DNA of 64,000 nucleotides from Zoroaster sp. YZ-2022 (lineage: Eukaryota; Echinodermata; Asteroidea; Forcipulatida; Zoroasteridae): assembly GCA_029582265.1 (NCBI GenBank), contig JAQQFT010000023.1:2133071-2197070 (forward strand). Reading direction: 5' to 3'. The notes under the pieces are model-generated. The model did no database searches, was not told where the DNA came from, and saw nothing but the letters and a program-made list of their open reading frames with translations. A program made the position numbers and the translations under genes. The stretch's first letter is position 1; every line of letters begins with the position of its first letter. Positions 26,101 to 38,274 of the stretch are shown here, one piece after another.

Positions 26101-29100
26101 CGTAACAGTGTACAGTGCTGTATTGTTTTCTGTGAAACCGCATGCAAGTTGACCGTATTTTACAGGGGGCTAAGGTATGAAGACATTATCCAAATTCAAA
26201 GATTTTGTGTTTTTCCGAGAGGGGAGAACCTAAGCTTTAATTTAGATATCAATTTTATCTGCCTCCTCAAAACTTGAAAAGTTATTCCCAACCTTAGAAA
26301 TGTTTCTTTCTGTAACAGTGTACAGTGCTGTATTGTTTTCAGTGAAACCGCATGCAAGTTGACCGTATTTTACAGGGGCTAAGTGTCCATGGAGGCCGTT
26401 TAAGGTATGAAGACATTATCCAAATTCAAAGATTTTGTGTTTTTCCGAGAGGGAGAACCTAAGCTTTAATTTAGATATCAATTTTATCTGCCTCCTTAAA
26501 ACTTGAAAAGTTATTCCCAACCTTAGAAATGTTTCTTTCGTAAGAGTGTACAGTGCTGTATTGTTTTCTGTGAAACCGCATGCAAGTTGACCGTATTTTA
26601 CAGGGGGCTAAGTGTCCATGGAGGCCGTTTAAGGTATGAAGACATTATCCAAATTCAAAGATTTTGTGTTTTTCCGAGAGGGGAGAACCTAAGCTTTAAT
26701 TTAGATATCAATTTTATCTGCCTCCCAGAAAAGTTATTCCCAACCTTAGAAATGTTTCTGTCGTAACAGTGTACAGTGCTGTATTGTTTTCTGTGAAACC
26801 GCGTGCAAGTTGACCGTATTTTACCGGGGGCTAAGTGTCCATGGAGGCCGTTTAAGGTATGAATACATTATCCAAATTCAAAGATTTTGTGTTTTTCCGA
26901 GAGGAGAGAACCTAAGCTTTAATTTAGATATCAATTTTATCTGCCTCCTCAAAAACTTGAAAAGTTATTCCCAACCTTAGAAATGTTTTTTCGTAACAGT
27001 GTACAGTGCTGTATTGTTTTCTGTGAAACCGCATGCAAGTTGACCGTATTTTACAGGGGGCTAAGTGTCCATGGAGGCCGTTTAAGGTATGAAGACATTA
27101 TCCAAATTCAAAGATTTTGTGTTTTTCCGAGAGGGGAGAACCTAAGCTTTAATTTAGATATCAATTTTATCTGCGACCTTAAAAACTTTAAAAGTTATTC
27201 CCAACCATAGAAATGTTTTTTTTTGTAACAGTGTACAGTGCTGTATTGTTTTCTGTGAAACCGCATGCAAGTTGACCGTATTTTACAGGGGGCTAAGTGT
27301 CCATGGAGGCCGTTTAAGGTATGAAGACATTATCCAAATTCAAAGATTTTGTGTTTTTCCGAGAGGGGAGAACCTAAGCTTTAATTTAGATATCAATTTT
27401 ATCTGCCTCCCTTAAAAACTTGAAAAGTTATTCCCAACCTTAGAAATGTTTCTTTCTTAACAGTGTACAGTGCTGTATTGTTTTCTGTGAAACCGCATGC
27501 AAGTTGACCGTATTTTACAGGGGGCTATGTCCATGGAGGCCGTTTAAGGTATGAAGACATTATCCAAATTCAAAGATTTTGTGTTTTTCCGAGAGGGAGA
27601 ACCTAAGCTTTAATTTAGATATCAATTTTATCTGCCTCCTTAAAAACCTGAAAAGTTATTCCCACCCTTAGAAATGTTTCTTCGCGAACAGTGTACAGTG
27701 CTGTATTGTATTCAGTGTAACCGCTTGCAATGTGACCGTATTTTACAGGGGGCTAAGTGTCCATGGAGGCCGTTTAAGGTATGAAGACATTATCCAAATT
27801 CAAAGATTTTGTGTTTTTCCGAGAGGGAGAACCTAAGCTTTAATTTAGATATCAATTTTATCTGCCTCCCTCAAAACTTGAAAAGTTATTCCCAACCTTA
27901 GAAATGTTTCTTCGTAACAGTGTACAGTGCTGTATTGTTTTCTGTGAAACCGCATGCAAGTTGACCGTATTTTACAGGGGGCTATGTCCATGGAGGCCGT
28001 TTAAGGTATGAAGACATTATCCAAATTCAAAGATTTTGTGTTTTTCCGAGAGGGAGAACCTAAGCTTTAATTTAGATATCAATTTTATCTGCCTCCTTAA
28101 AAACTTGAAAAGTTATTCCCAACCTTAGAAATGTTTCTTTCGTAACAGTGTACAGTGCTGTATTGTTTTCTGTGAAACCGCATGCAAGTTGACCGTATTT
28201 TACAGGGGGCTAAGTGTCCATGGAGGCCGTTTAAGGTATGAAGACATTATCCAAATTCAAAGATTTTGTGTTTTTCCGAGAGGGGAGAACCTAAGCTTTA
28301 ATTTAGATATCAATTTTATCTGCCTCCCTTAAAACTTGAAAAGTTATTCCCAACCTTAGAAATGTTTCTTTCTTAACAGTGTACAGTGCTGTATTGTTTT
28401 CTGTGAAACCGCATGCAAGTTGACCGTATTTTACAGGGGCTAAGTGTCCATGGAGGCCGTTTAAGGTATGAAGACATTATCCAAATTCAAAGATTTTGTG
28501 TTTTTCCGAGAGGGGAGAACCTAAGCTTTAATTTAGATATCAATTTTATCTGCCTCCTCAAAAACTTGAAAAGTTATTTCCAACCTTAGAAATGTTTCTT
28601 TCGTAACAGTGTACAGTGCTGTATTGTTTTCTGTGAAACCGCATGCAAGTTGACCGTATTTTACAGGGGGCTAAGTGTCCATGGAGGCCGTTTAAGGTAT
28701 GAAGACATTATCCAAATTCAAAGATTTTGTGTTTTTCCGAGAGGGAGAACCTAAGCTTTAATTTAGATATCAATTTTATCTGCCTCCTCAAAACTTGAAA
28801 AGTTATTCCCAACCTTAGAAATGTTTCTTTCGTAACAGTGTACAGTGCTGTATTGTTTTCTGTGAAACCGCATGCAACTTGACCGTATTTTTACAGGGGG
28901 CTAAGTGTCCATGGAGGCCGTTTAAGGTATGAAGACATTATCCAAATTCAAAGATTTTGTGTTTTTCCGAGAGGGGAAAACCTAAGCTTTAATTTAGATA
29001 CCAATTTTATCTGCCTTCCCCAAAAACTTGAAAAGTTATTCCCAACCTTAGAAATGTTTCTTTCGTAACAGTGTACAGTGCTGTATTGTTTTCTGTGAAA

Positions 29101-30975
29101 CCGCATGCAAGTTGACCGTATTTTACAGGGGCTAAGTGTCCATGGAGGCCGTTTAAGGTATGAAGACATTATCCAAATTCAAAGATTTTGTGTTTTTCCG
29201 AGAGGGGAGAACCTAAGCTTTAATTTAGATATCAATTTTATCTGCCTCCCTCAAAAACTTGAAAAGTTATTCCCAACCTTAGAAATGTTTTTTCGTAACA
29301 GTGTACAATGCTGTATTGTTTTCTGTGAAACCGCATGCAAGTTGACCGTATTTTACAGGGGGCTAAGTGTCCATGGAGGCCGTTTAAGGTATGAAGACAT
29401 TATCCAAATTCAAAGATTTTGTATTTTCGAGAGGGGAGAACCTAAGCTTTAATTTAGATATCAATTTTATCTGCCTCCCTTAAAAACTTGAAAAGTTATT
29501 CCCAACCTTAGAAATGTTTCTTTCGTAACAGTGTACAGTGCTGTATTGTTTTCTGTGAAACCGCATGCAAGTTGACCGTATTTTACAGGTTCTAAGTGTC
29601 CATGGAGGCCGTTTAAGGTATGAAGACATTATCCAAATTCGAAGATTTTGTGTTTTTCCGAGAGGGGAGAACCTAAGCTTTAATTTAGATATCAATTTTA
29701 TCTGCCTCCCTTAAAAACTTGAAAAGTTATTCCCAACCTTAGAAATGTTTCTTCGTAACAGTGTACAGTGCTGTATTGTTTTCTGTGAAACCGCATGCAA
29801 GTTGACCGTATTTTACAGGGGGCTATGTCCAAGGAGGCCGTTTAAGGTATGAAGACATTATCCAAATTCAAAGATTTTGTGTTTTTCCGAAAGGGGAAAA
29901 CCTAAGCTTTAATTTAGATAACAATCTTATCTGCCTTCCTCAAAAACTTGAAAAGTTATTCCCAACCTTAGAAATGTTTCTTTCTTAACAGTGTACAGTG
30001 CTGTATTGTTTTCTGTGAAACCGCATGCAAGTTGACCGTATTTTACAGGGGGCTAAGTGTCCATGGAGGCCGTTTAAGGTATGAAGACATTATCCAAATT
30101 CAAAGATTTTGTGTTTTTCCGAGAGGGGAGAACCTAAGCTTTAATTTAGATATCAATTTTATCTGCCTCCTCAAAAACTTGAAAAGTTATTCCCAACCTT
30201 AGAAATGTTTCTTTTGTAACAGTGTACAGTGCTGTATTGTTTTCTGTGAAACCGCATGCAAGTTGACCGTATTTTACAGGGGCTATGTCCATGGAGGCTG
30301 TTTAAGGTATGAAGACATTATCCAAATTCAAAGATTTTGTGTTTTTCCGAGAGGGGAGAACCTAAGCTTTAATTTAGATATCAATTTTATCTGCCTCCTT
30401 AAAACTTGAAAAGTTATTCCCAACCTTAGAAATGTTTCTTCGTAACAGTGTACAGTGCTGTATTGTTTTCTGTGAAACCGCATGCAAGTTGACCGTATTT
30501 TACAGGGGGCTATGTCCATGGAGGCCGTTTAAGGTATGAAGACATTATCCAAATTCAAAGATTTTGTGTTTTCCGAGAGGGAGAACCTAAGTTTTAATTT
30601 AGATATCAATTTTATCTGCCTCCTCAAAAACTTGAAAAGTTATTCCCAACCTTAGAAATGTTTCTTCGTAACAGTGTACAGTGCTGTATTGTTTTCTGTG
30701 AAACCGCATGCAAGTTGACCGTATTTTACAGGGGGCTAAGTGTCCATGGAGGCCGTTTAAGGTATGAAGACATTATCCAAATTCAAAGATTTTGTGTTTT
30801 CCCGAGGGGAGAACCTAAGCTTTAATTTAGATATCAATTTTATCTGCCTCCTTAAAAACTTGAAAAGTTATTCCCAACCTTAGAAATGTTTCTTTCGTAA
30901 CAGTGTACAGTGCTGTATTGTTTTCAGAAACCGCATGCAAGTTGACCGTATTTTAAGGGGGTTACCGGGGGCCCT
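11130..30975 (+). repeat. Satellite array, block B main part
   Basis: About 86 monomers in plus orientation. The block is marked by two features rare or absent elsewhere. Monomers with CAGAAACC in place of CTGTGAAACC occur at about 12443, 17930, 19073, 21567, 24078 and 30923. Monomers also carry short deletions starting in the G-run after TTTTACA, as at 15926, 19338, 20007, 22067, 23674 and 26168. Other copies lack part of the CTGCCTCCCTCAAAAAC segment (14433, 17632, 25383, 26720). One copy has a replaced patch at 16490-16505. No genes, TEs or non-satellite inserts larger than about 20 bases were seen. Confidence 0.96.
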
Positions 30976-31475
30976 NNNNNNNNNNNNNNNNNNNNNNNNN
31001 NNNNNNNNNNNNNNNNNNNNNNNNNNNNNNNNNNNNNNNNNNNNNNNNNNNNNNNNNNNNNNNNNNNNNNNNNNNNNNNNNNNNNNNNNNNNNNNNNNNN
31101 NNNNNNNNNNNNNNNNNNNNNNNNNNNNNNNNNNNNNNNNNNNNNNNNNNNNNNNNNNNNNNNNNNNNNNNNNNNNNNNNNNNNNNNNNNNNNNNNNNNN
31201 NNNNNNNNNNNNNNNNNNNNNNNNNNNNNNNNNNNNNNNNNNNNNNNNNNNNNNNNNNNNNNNNNNNNNNNNNNNNNNNNNNNNNNNNNNNNNNNNNNNN
31301 NNNNNNNNNNNNNNNNNNNNNNNNNNNNNNNNNNNNNNNNNNNNNNNNNNNNNNNNNNNNNNNNNNNNNNNNNNNNNNNNNNNNNNNNNNNNNNNNNNNN
31401 NNNNNNNNNNNNNNNNNNNNNNNNNNNNNNNNNNNNNNNNNNNNNNNNNNNNNNNNNNNNNNNNNNNNNNNNNNN
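30976..31475. other. Assembly gap 2 (500 N)
   Basis: Placeholder gap. The left edge ends in a garbled G-rich stretch and the right edge starts mid-monomer with extra bases in homopolymers, as expected of contig ends. Satellite orientation is the same on both sides. Confidence 0.99.
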
Positions 31476-34400
31476 AAGATTTTTGTTTTTTTCGAGAGGG
31501 AGAGAACCCTAAGCTTTAATTTAGATATCAATTTTATCTGCTCCTTGGCTCAAAAACTTGAAAAAGTTATTCCCAACCTTAAGAAATGTTTCTTTCGTAA
31601 CAGTGTACAGTGCTGTATTGTTTTCTGTGAAACCCATGCAAGTTGACCGTATTTTACAGGGGTTAAGTGTCCATGGAGGGCCTTTAAGGTATGAAGACAT
31701 TATCCAAATTCAAAGATTTTTGTGTTTTTCGAGAGGGAGGGCAACCTAAGCTTTAATTTAGATATCAATTTTATCTACTCCCTCAAAAACTTGAAAAGTT
31801 ATTCCCCAACATTAGAAATGTTTCTTTCGTAACAGTGTATACAGTGCTGTATTGTTTTCTGTGAAACCGCATGCAAAGTTGACCGTATTTTTACAGGGGT
31901 TAAGTGTCCATGGAGAGCCGTTTAAAAGGTATGAAGACATTATCAAATTCAAAGACTTTCCTAGTATTTTCCGAGAGGAGAACCTAAGCTTTAATTTAGA
32001 ATATCAATTTTATCTGCCTCCTCAAAAACTTGAAAAGTTATTCCCAATCTTAGAAATGTTTCTTTCTTAACAGTGTACAGTTCTGTATTGTTTTCTGTGA
32101 AACCGCATGCAAGTTGACCGTATTTTACAGGTGGTTAAGTGTCAATTGATGCCGTTTAAGGTATTAAGACATTATACAAATTCAAAGATTTTTGTGTTTT
32201 CCGAGGAGGGAGAACCTAAGCTTTATATTTAGATATCAATTTTATCTGCCTCCTCAAAAACTTGAAAAGATTATTCCCAACCTTAGAAATGTTTATTTCG
32301 TAACAGTGTACAGTGCTGTATTGTTTTCTGTGAAACCTCATGCAAGTTGACCGTATTTTACAGGGGTTAAGTGTCCATGGAGGGCCGTTTAAGGTATGAA
32401 GACATTATCCAAATTCAAAGATTTTGTGTTTTTCGAGAGGGAGAACCTAAGCTTTAATTTAGACATCAATTTTATCTGCCTCCTCAAAACTTGAAAAAGT
32501 TATTCCCAACCTTAGAAATGTTTCTTTCGTAACAGTGTACAGTGCTGTATTGTTTTCTGTGAAACCGCATGCAAGTTGACCGTATTTTACAGGGGCTAAG
32601 TGTCCATGGAGGCCGTTTAAGGTATGAAGACATTATCCAAATTCAAAGATTTTGTGTTTTTCCGAGAGGAGAACCTAAGCTTTATTTTAGATATCAATTT
32701 TATCTTCCTACCTCAAAAACTTGAATAGTTATTCCCAACCTCAGAAATGTTTCTTTCGTAACAGTGTACAGTGCTGTATTGTTTTCTGTGAAACCGCATG
32801 CAAGTTGACCGTATTTTACAGGGGCATAAGTGTCCATGGAGGCCGTTTAAGGTATGAATACATTATCCAAATTCAAAGATTTTGTGTTTTCCGAGAGGAG
32901 AACCTAAGCTTTAATTTAGATATCAATTTTATCTGCCTCCTTAAAAACTTGAAAAGTTATTCTAACCTTAGAAATGTTTCTTTCGTAACAGTGTACAGTG
33001 CTGTATTGTTTTCTGTGAAACCGCATGCAAGTTGACCGTATTTTACAGGGGGCTAAGTGTCCATGGAGGCCGTTTAAGGTATGAAGACATTATCCCAATT
33101 CAAAAGATTTGTGTTTTTCCGAGAGGGGAGAACCTAAGCTTTAATTTAGATATCAATTTTATCTGCCTCCCTCAAAAACTTGAAAAGTTATTCCCAACCT
33201 TAGAAATGTTTCTTTCGTAACAGTGTACAGTGCTGTATTTTTTTCTGTGAAACCTCATGCAAGTTGACCGTATTTTACAGCGGGTTAAGTGTCCATGGAG
33301 GCCGTTTAAGGTATGAAGACATTATCCAAATTCAAAGATTTTGTGTTTTTCCAGAGGGGAGAACCTAAGCTTTAATTTAGATATCAATTTTATCTGCCTC
33401 CCTCAAAAACTTGAAAAGTTATTCCCAACCTTAGAAATGTTTCTTTCGTAACAGTGTACAGTGCTGTATTGTTTTCTGTGAAACCGCATGCAAGTTGACC
33501 GTATTTTACAGGGGGTTAAGTGTCCATGGAGGCCGTTTAAGGTATGAAGACATTATCCAAATTCAAAAGTTTTTTGTTTTTCCGAGGGAGAACCTAAAGC
33601 TTTTAATTTAGATATCAATTTTATCTGCCTCCCTTAAAAACTTGAAAGTTATTCCCAACATTAGAAATGTTTCTTTCGTAACAGTGTACAGTGCTGTATT
33701 GTTTTCTGTGAAACCGCATGCAAGTTGACCGTATTTTACAGGGGGCTAAGTGTCCATGGAGGCCGTTTAAGGTATGAAGACATTATCCAAATTCAAAGAT
33801 TTTTGTGTTTTCGAGAGGAGAACCTAGCTTTTAAATTTAGATATCAATTTTATCTGCCTCCTCAAAACTTGAAAAGTTATTCCCAACCTTAGAAATGTTT
33901 CTTTCGTAACAGTGTACAGTGCTGTATTGTTTTCTGTGAAACCGCATGCAAGTTGACCGTATTTTACAGGGGCTAAGTGTCCATGGAGGCCGTTTAAGGT
34001 ATGAAGACATTATCCAAATTCAAAGATTTTGTGTTTTCCGAGAGGGAGAACCTAAGCTTTAATTTAGATATCAATTTTATCTGCCTCTCCTCAAAACTTG
34101 AAAGAGTTATTCCCAACCTTAGAAATGTTTCTTTCGTAACAGTGTACAGTGCTGTATTGTTTTCTGTGAAACCGCATGCAAGTTGACCGTATTTTACAGG
34201 GGTTAGTGTCCATGAGAGCCGTTTAAGGTATGAAGACATTATCCTAATTCAAAGATTTTGTGTTTTCCGAGAGGAGAACCTAAGCTTTAATTTAGATATC
34301 AATTTTATCTGCCTCCCTTAAAAACTTGAAAAGTTATTCCCAACATTAGAAATGTTTCTTTCGTAACAGTGTACAGTGCTGTATTGTTTTCTGTGAAACC
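31476..34400 (+). repeat. Satellite array, indel-rich stretch
   Basis: About thirteen monomers with many one-base insertions and deletions, chiefly in homopolymers (for example ATTTTTGTGTTTTTCGAG, GGGCCTTTAAGG, TTAAAAGGTATG). Substitutions are also present. The density of length errors is highest next to the gap and falls to the right. Confidence 0.93.
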
Positions 34401-37125
34401 GCATGCAAGTTGACCGTATTTTACAGGGGGTAAGTGTCCATGGAGGCCGTTTAAGGTATGAAGACATTATCCAAATTCAAAGATTTTGTGTTTTTCCGAG
34501 AGGGGAGAACCTAAGCTTTAATTTAGATATCAATTTTATCTGCCTCCCTCAAAAACTTGAAAAGTTATTCCCAATCTTAGAAATGTTTCTTTCGTAACAG
34601 TGTACAGTGCTGTATTGTTTTCTGTGAAACCGCATGCAAGTTGACCGTATTTTACAGGGGGCTAAGTGTCCATGGAGGCCGTTTAAGGTATGAAGACATT
34701 ATCCAAATTCAAAGATTTTGTGTTTTTTCGAGAGGGGAGAACCTAAGCTTTAATTTAGATATCAATTTTATCTGCCTCCCTCAAAAACTTGAAAAGTTAT
34801 TCCCAACCTTAGAAATGTTTCTTTCGTAACAGTGTACAGTGCTGTATTGTTTTCTGTGAAACCGCATGCAAGTTGACCGTATTTTACAGGGGGCTAAGTG
34901 TCCATGGAGGCCGTTTAAGGTATGAAGACATTATCCAAATTCAAAGATTTTGTGTTTTTCCGAGAGGGGAGAACCTAAGCTTTAATTTAGATATCAATTT
35001 TATCTGCCTCCCTCAAAAATTGAGAAAAGTTATTCCCAACCTTAGAAATGTTTCTTTCGTAACAGTGTACAGTGCTGTATTGTTTTCTGTGAAACCGCAT
35101 GCAAGTTGACCGTATTTTACAGGGGGCTAAGTGTCCATGGAGGCCGTTTAAGGTATGAAGACATTATCCAAATTCAAAGATTTTGTGTTTTTCCGAGAGG
35201 GGAGAACCTAAGCTTTAATTTAGATATCAATTTTATCTGCCTCCCTCAAAAACTTGAAAAGTTATTCCCAACCTTAGAAATGTTTCCTTCGTAACAGTGT
35301 ACAGTGCTGTATTGTTTTCTGTGAAACCGCATGCAAGTTGACCGTATTTTACAGGGGGCTAAGTGTCCATGGAGGCCGTTTAAGGTATGAAGACATTATC
35401 CAAATTCAAAGATTTTGTGTTTTTCCGAGAGGAGAACCTAAGCTTTAATTTAGATATCAATTTATCTGAACCTCAAAAACTTGAAAAGTTATTCCCAACC
35501 TTAGAAATGTTTCTTTCGTAACAGTATACAGTGCTGTATTGTTTTCTGTGAAACCGCATGCAAGTTGACCGTATTTTACAGGGGCTAAGTGTCCATGGAG
35601 GCCGTTTAAGGTATGAAGACATTATCCAAATTCAAAGATTTTGTGTTTTTCCGAGAGGGGAGAACCTAAGCTTTAATTTAGATATCAATTTTATCTGCCT
35701 CCCTTAAAAACTTGAAAAGTTATTCCCAACATTAGAAATGCTTCTTTCGTAACAGTGTACAGTGCTGTATTGTTTTCTGTGAAACCGCATGCAAGTTGAC
35801 CGTATTTTACAGGGGTTAAGTGTCCATGGAGGCCGTTTAAGGTATGAAGACATTATCCAAATTCAAAGATTTTGTGTTTTTCCGAGAGGGGAGAACCTAA
35901 TCTTTAATTTAGATATTGTTTTATCTGAATCCCTCAAAAACTTGAAAAGTTATTCCCAACCTTAGAAATGTTTCTTTCGTAACAGTGTACAGTGCTGTAT
36001 TGTTTTCTGTGAAACCGCATGCAAGTTGACCGTATTTTACAGGGGCTAAGTGTCCATGGAGGCCGTTTAAGGTATGAAGACATTATCCAAATTCAAAGAT
36101 TTTGTGTTTTTCAGAGAGGGGAGAACCTAAGCTTTAATTTAGATATCAATTTTATCTGCCTCCCTCAAAAACTTGAAAAGTTATTCCCAACATTAGAAAT
36201 GTTTCTTTCGTAACAGTGTACAGTGCTGTATTGTTTTCTGTGAAACCGCATGCAAGTTGACCGTATTTTACAGGGGGCTAAGTGTCCATGGAGGCCGTTT
36301 AAGGTATGAAGACATTATCCAAATTCAAAGATTTTGTGTTTTTCAGAGAGGGGAGAACCTAAGCTTTAATTTAGATATCAATTTGATCTGCCTCCCTCAA
36401 AAACTTGAAAAGTTATTCCCAACCTTAGAAATGTTTCTTTCGTAACAGTGTACAGTGCTGTATTGTTTTCTGTGAAACCGCATGCAAGTTGACCGTATTT
36501 TACAGGGGGCTAAGTGTCCATGGAGGCCGTTTAAGGTATGAAGACATTATCCAAATTCAAAGATTTTGTGTTTTTCAGAGAGGGGAGAACCTAAGCTTTA
36601 ATTTAGATATCAATTTTATCTGCCTCCCTCAAAAACTTGAAAAGTTATTCCCAACCTTAGAAATGTTTCTTTCGTAACAGTGTACAGTGCTGTATTGTTT
36701 TCTGTGAAACCGCATGCAAGTTGACCGTATTTTACAGGGGTCTAAGTGTCCGTGGAGGCCGTTTAAGGTATGAAGACATTATCCAAATTCAAAGATTTTG
36801 TGTTTTTCCGAGAGGGGAGAACCTAAGCTTTAATTTAGATATCAATTTTATCTGCCTCCCTCAAAAACTTGAAAAGTTATTCCCAACCTTAGAAATGTTT
36901 CTTTCGTAAGAGTATACAGTGCTGTATTGTTTTCTGTGAAACCGCATGCAAGTTGACCGTATTTTACAGGGGGTTAAGTGTCCATGGAGGCCGTTTAAGG
37001 TATGAAGACATTATCCAAATTCAAAGATTTTGTGTTTTTCCGAGAGGGGAGAACCTAAGCTTTAATTTAGATATCAATTTTATCTGCCTCCCTCAAAAAC
37101 TTTGGAAAAGTTATTCCCAACCTTA
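34401..37125 (+). repeat. Satellite array, clean stretch left of the Ngaro-like element
   Basis: About twelve well-preserved monomers, most exactly 232 bases apart. Three neighbours (36019, 36257, 36489 onward) share TTTTTCAGAGAGG in place of TTTTTCCGAGAGG, a sign of recent local amplification. The last monomer stops at CCCAACCTTA where the retroelement begins. Confidence 0.96.
36489..36720 (+). repeat. Representative satellite monomer, 232 bp
   Basis: A convenient reference copy. Single sites per monomer for CCATGG, AAGCTT, GATATC and GCATGC predict a 232-bp ladder with the matching enzymes. The copy is A+T-rich. An open frame of 62-64 codons spans most of it, but 232 is not a multiple of three, so the frame does not continue into the next copy. 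In five-G copies that frame has no ATG. No CENP-B-box-like site, pol III B box or hammerhead core was seen. Confidence 0.95.
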
Positions 37126-37199
37126 ATGTATTTTCGTTGGGTCAAGCCCGAGTGAGTTATTTGCATAAGTATGCAGGCCATAAGGTTATAGAGGCAGGG
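37125..37199 (+). repeat. Split direct repeat A1
   Basis: 75 bases, identical to A2 at 41875-41949. It forms the left terminus of the element and is open in the gag frame. Similarity to A2 resumes at GCAAAGCGGCACAGACG (37216-37232) after a 16-base unmatched stretch. Confidence 0.93.
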
Positions 37200-37614
37200 G
37201 TCTTTCATCGGACATGCAAAGCGGCACAGACGGTTAAGATCACACACGCAGCAACCCAGAATGAGCCTGCAGTATCCCTTAAGCTTATAGGGGATACTAT
37301 AAAGACAGCTTTGTTTGAGTTTAAAGGATATTTTGACACTTCCTTGTCAAAACTGAAACAAGAAACCGAAAAGAAACAACAGAATACTTCTGAGAAAGTA
37401 CTAAAGCTACAGAAATCGGCAGAGCTGACTTTCCGTTTTAAAGGTAACAAGTCTCAGTTTCTTTTCAACGAAGAAATTCTGGAGAATCTAGAAGATATAG
37501 CACCCCTTCTAGAAGAAGGAGACATCACAAAAGTAAAGTCAACCGTCTTGGAGGCAGTCAAAAGCCTGAAGAAACGTAATAAATTGATACGGATAGCAGA
37601 CAAAAGTGACGCCG
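37137..37614 (+). CDS. Ngaro gag-like protein, exon 1
   Basis: Codes for the N-terminal part of the element's nucleic-acid-binding structural protein. The frame is open from the element's left end, but no in-frame ATG precedes the conserved part, so the true start is unknown; the coordinate marks a TTG. Visible parts are a lysine/glutamine-rich probable coiled coil (about residues 60-100), then FRFKGNKSQFLFN and LKKRNKLIRIADKSDAG, a pattern I associate with gag-like ORFs of DIRS/Ngaro elements. A TAG stop follows at once if the intron is not removed. Splicing at 37614 continues the protein in exon 2. Confidence 0.75.
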
Positions 37615-37900
37615 GTTAGTAATAATATTCCGTATTCGATTCCGAATGTCTCTCATTATAGAGACGCAGGGTTGATTACTGCATTGGTCATTTAGTCTAT
37701 AATATTAATTATATTTCAAGAAAAGAATCATTTACCGTCGATTGATGCCTGTCAATGGGCATTTCTTGTTCGCCAGATATGCAACGAAGATAATATAGTA
37801 TTATACCTTTTTAGAACAAGTTATTGTTCACAGGGAAGGACTAACATATGCGTGTGACGCACATTCTTCTTTTGTTATTTGTATTATTGTGGTAAAATAG
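37615..37900 (+). other. Probable spliceosomal intron in gag (286 bp)
   Basis: Donor GTTAGT at 37615, acceptor AAATAG ending at 37900, and a pyrimidine-rich stretch about 15-40 bases before the acceptor. A possible branch site CTAAC lies at 37841-37845. Removing it joins GCC G to GT TGG, turning ...DKSDA-stop into DAGWSAVQEY, which restores the usual ADKS-x-GW-x-x-V-x-EY continuity. The intron is phase 1. Its interior has stops in all frames and nothing recognisable. Confidence 0.75.
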
Positions 37901-38274
37901 GTTGGTCTGCAGTTCAGGAATATCTTAGCGATGATCTTGCAAACAACTCGGAAGATGAAAAGAAAATACGTCAAGCTCAAGCCAGAGCAATACGCAAGAA
38001 AAGGGTCAACAAAGGCAACTTGGGCTCAAACAAGCGTCAACGCCTGGCCGCGCCACAGTCCGTGGCCAGTACGAGTGCTTCTAGCTCTGAGTTTTTTCGT
38101 GGCCCTCAATACAACCGTAGATACAATGCTGGGTTTACACAAAACTGGTCAAGCCCGAAATCTACCGATATCTGCTTCAGCTGCGGCAAACCCGGACATT
38201 GGAGGAGAAATTGCGGACAGCAAAAACAAGCCCAGTTATCGGCAAAAGATGCCGCCATTAACCCTCAGTGGTAG
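37901..38274 (+). CDS. Ngaro gag-like protein, exon 2 with CCHC zinc knuckle
   Basis: Continues exon 1. It begins GWSAVQEYLSDDLANNSEDE, then a basic region rich in Lys and Arg, a serine-rich linker, and a C-x2-C-x4-H-x4-C zinc knuckle (CFSCGKPGHWRRNC, 38173-38214). It ends at a TAG at 38272-38274. The knuckle implies RNA binding in a ribonucleoprotein particle. The next coding segment (pol) is in a different frame, so pol is either a separate ORF, reached by frameshifting, or separated by a mutation. Confidence 0.85.

Noticed and set aside
11130..30975. Regular repeats resembling a CRISPR-like array.
   Set aside because: The repeats are contiguous, with no unique spacers and no cas genes, and the sequence is eukaryotic satellite.
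36489..36720. Search by eye for a CENP-B box, hammerhead ribozyme core or pol III boxes in the monomer.
   Set aside because: TTCGTAACAG lacks the CGGG half of a CENP-B box, no CTGANGA core exists on either strand, and no convincing A/B boxes are present.
34403..36909. A recurring 62-64-codon open frame in nearly every monomer, which could be read as a tandem gene family.
   Set aside because: The monomer is 232 bases, not a multiple of three, so frames do not link. Many copies start at TTG with no ATG. Many others are frameshifted by simple indels. Its conservation is explained by satellite homogenisation.
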